Assembly (NCBI GenBank): GCA_026417195.1
Contig: JAOADS010000088.1
Coordinates: forward strand, 1-8,582
Reading direction: 5' to 3'
Length of the DNA: 8,582 nt
DNA from: Ignavibacteria bacterium
Lineage (GTDB): Bacteria > Bacteroidota > Ignavibacteria > Tepidaquicellales > OLB5
The notes below the pieces were generated by a model. The model had not been told where the DNA came from. It worked only from the letters and a program-made list of their open reading frames with translations, and did no database searches. How positions within the stretch are numbered: the stretch's first letter is position 1; every line of letters starts with the position of its first letter. Of the stretch, positions 7,335-8,582 are shown piece by piece. The position numbers and the translations under genes are program-made.

Positions 7335-8408
7335 ATGAAAATATTTAGCCTGATTATTGCAATAACTTTCTTAATATCCGCATGCAAGAACGATGGCTTT
7401 ATTGAAGTACCTAATAATGAACCTGAACCGTTTATCACTTTACTTGAACCACCCGATAACTCTTTATCCTATTCAGACACACCTGTATTGAAATGGAAAG
7501 CATTTCCATCAGCTCTTTCATACAGACTTCAGATATCATTTGACGCAAATTTCTCTGGTATCATAGTGAAAGATTCTGTAGTAACTGACACTGTTTATAC
7601 ACTTCCGCCTCAGAGTAACTTCGGATATTATTATTACTGGAGAGTAAGGGCAAACCTTCCGGGGAATTCAGTCTCAGCATGGTCTTCAATATGGAGGTTC
7701 AGGCTTATACTGCCTCCTCCTGAACCACCAATACTTATTGAACCTCCGAATAATGCCACCGGACAATCATTTCTTCCCGTTTTCAGATGGCTTAATTCAC
7801 CTACTGCTCAAAGTTACAGAATTCAGGTCTCGAGAAATACTCTCTTCAGCCAGATAGTTCTTGACAGTTCAGGAATAAGCTCAACCCACATTAACTGCCC
7901 TGAACTTGTACTTACAACGGGTGCTCAGTATTTCTGGCGGGTTAATGCTTCTAATTCAAACGGTTTAAGCACAAGCCCGTGGTCAGTGATTTTCAGTTTC
8001 AGAACTGCAGAAGGGCTTCCACCTTTTACAATAAGTGGAAGAGTCAGATTCGTTGATACAAACTTTTCAAAAAGTGAATACAGATTGTTACTTTTCAATT
8101 CGTGGAACAAGCCGGGAAATAAAACAGCATTCAGAGATACAGTTATAGATCCGTCCAATCTTATAAACAATGAATTAGATTATTCTTTCCGGGGAATTCC
8201 TAGCGGAAATTACTTCATTGCAGTAGGGATCGGAAAATTTCTCCCGAATCAGAACACGATACTCGGAATTTACGGATGTGATACTGTAAGAGCGGCTTAT
8301 TCTAATTGCCCTCTGAATCCTCCGCCAGCTTCAATTATAAACGGGAACGGACTCGTTAATGTTAATTTTTTGTCATGGGCTGATACAACAAAAAGGATCT
8401 TCCCGTAA
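7335..8408 (+). CDS. lipoprotein with two fibronectin type III-like repeats and an uncharacterised C-terminal domain
   Basis: This 357-residue protein is predicted to be an envelope lipoprotein. A short signal peptide ends in the lipobox ISAC, so cleavage and lipidation would occur at Cys17. Residues 33-124 and 132-224 are two copies of one beta-sandwich domain. Each begins with '(L/I)xEPPxN', continues with 'P(V)xxW...SYR(L/I)Q(V/I)S', and ends with 'Y(Y/F)WRV(R/N)A...WS...F(R)'. This is the fibronectin-like repeat common in Ignavibacteria-type surface proteins. A proline-rich linker (127-138) joins them. The last part (about 229-357) is different: ISGRVRFVD (233-241) and IPSGNYFIAVG (288-298) resemble a carboxypeptidase regulatory/transthyretin-like beta domain, and Cys315 and Cys325 could form a disulfide. 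No catalytic motif is seen. It starts 13 bp after purL and is probably co-transcribed. The function is unknown; binding or structural display at the cell surface is the natural guess. Confidence 0.82.
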   Translation: MKIFSLIIAITFLISACKNDGFIEVPNNEPEPFITLLEPPDNSLSYSDTPVLKWKAFPSALSYRLQISFDANFSGIIVKDSVVTDTVYTLPPQSNFGYYYYWRVRANLPGNSVSAWSSIWRFRLILPPPEPPILIEPPNNATGQSFLPVFRWLNSPTAQSYRIQVSRNTLFSQIVLDSSGISSTHINCPELVLTTGAQYFWRVNASNSNGLSTSPWSVIFSFRTAEGLPPFTISGRVRFVDTNFSKSEYRLLLFNSWNKPGNKTAFRDTVIDPSNLINNELDYSFRGIPSGNYFIAVGIGKFLPNQNTILGIYGCDTVRAAYSNCPLNPPPASIINGNGLVNVNFLSWADTTKRIFP

Positions 8409-8439
8409 GATTGCCTTTGATTACCTCATCTAACCTTAA

Positions 8440-8468
8440 TTTTACATTTCACTTTTTAATATGTAAAA
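8440..8468. repeat. 8-bp inverted repeat upstream of the last gene
   Basis: TTTTACAT (8440-8447) and ATGTAAAA (8461-8468) form a perfect inverted repeat with a 13-nt spacer. The right arm ends 1 nt before the -7 box at 8470, so it would occupy the spacer between the -33 and -7 regions. It could be an operator, or a hairpin after the lipoprotein gene; it lacks a following T-run, so a classical terminator is unlikely. A chance occurrence in AT-rich DNA is possible. Confidence 0.3.
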
Positions 8469-8469
8469 A

Positions 8470-8477
8470 TAACTTTG
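8470..8477 (+). promoter_or_regulatory. -7 promoter box before the exported-protein gene
   Basis: TAACTTTG matches the Bacteroidota -7 consensus TAnnTTTG exactly. It lies 22 nt before the ATG at 8500, giving a predicted 5' leader of roughly 16-20 nt. No good TTTG -33 element is seen at the expected distance upstream. It suggests that the last gene has its own promoter, separate from the upstream block. Confidence 0.45.
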
Positions 8478-8499
8478 CGTAAATAAAATCAATCACATA

Positions 8500-8582
8500 A
8501 TGAAGAAAATCTTAACCGCACGATTATTTTTCTTACTGTTTCTTGTTTTTAATGTTACCCTTACCTATGCTCAGTTACAAAA
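8500..8582 (+). CDS. exported protein, N-terminal fragment cut by window edge
   Basis: Only 27 codons are present before the right edge. They encode a typical signal peptide: a basic start (MKKILTAR), a hydrophobic core (LFFLLFLVFNVTL, residues 9-21) and a likely signal peptidase I site after TYA, leaving a mature protein beginning QLQ. A mature end starting right after 'A-Q' is common in Bacteroidota secreted and outer-membrane proteins. There is no lipobox cysteine in view. The gene follows the lipoprotein gene by 91 bp and has a matching -7 box 22 nt upstream of the ATG. What the mature protein does cannot be told from this fragment. Confidence 0.75.
   Translation, partial: MKKILTARLFFLLFLVFNVTLTYAQLQ

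Noticed and set aside
1..8582. CRISPR array, insertion sequence, tRNA/rRNA gene or defence system
   Set aside because: No regularly spaced direct repeats, transposase motifs, terminal inverted repeats with target duplications, or tRNA/rRNA-like sequence were seen. Base composition and codon use look even across the window.

Overview
The window reads as a chromosomal housekeeping region from an AT-rich, Gram-negative member of the Bacteroidota / Ignavibacteriota-Chlorobiota group. Four observations support this. No gene start has a convincing Shine-Dalgarno sequence. Boxes matching the Bacteroidota -7 promoter element TAnnTTTG lie just upstream of three genes. Arginine is mostly encoded by AGA. 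The envelope proteins are of a type common in this group: a lipoprotein with fibronectin-like repeats and an exported protein whose predicted mature end begins after 'AQ'. The exact phylum is inference.

Layout. On the minus strand at the left edge are the first 69 codons of the ATP-dependent protease Lon (1-208) and, upstream of it, a GNAT-family N-acetyltransferase (294-893), with a weak hairpin and the lon promoter between them. A 156-bp AT-rich divergent region (894-1049) separates these from a plus-strand block of five closely spaced genes. These encode a membrane-anchored HdrD/GlpC-like iron-sulfur oxidoreductase with a NarI-like cytochrome b anchor (1050-3041), S-adenosylmethionine synthetase MetK (3075-4271), an EI24/CysZ-like membrane protein (4300-5067), the purine enzyme PurL (5078-7321) and a two-repeat fibronectin-like lipoprotein (7335-8408). 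The gaps between them are 33, 28, 10 and 13 bp, with no terminator seen, so one transcript is likely. After a 91-bp gap carrying its own -7 box, the start of an exported protein (8500-8582) runs off the right edge.

How they work together. The plus-strand block looks like a growth-related operon of mixed functions rather than one pathway: quinone-linked electron transfer, methyl-donor synthesis, a small membrane transporter or membrane protein, purine synthesis and an outer-envelope lipoprotein. PurQ and PurS, the usual partners of a PurL of this size, are not in the window, and neither are EtfA/EtfB, the usual partners of the oxidoreductase type.

I found no mobile element, CRISPR array, tRNA, rRNA, riboswitch or defence system, and no convincing undescribed system. 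The most interesting points are the promoter boxes lying exactly 3 nt before the ATG of two genes, which suggests leaderless mRNAs; the Etf:quinone oxidoreductase-like protein without Etf neighbours and with a degenerate first CCG motif; and the uncharacterised C-terminal domain of the lipoprotein.
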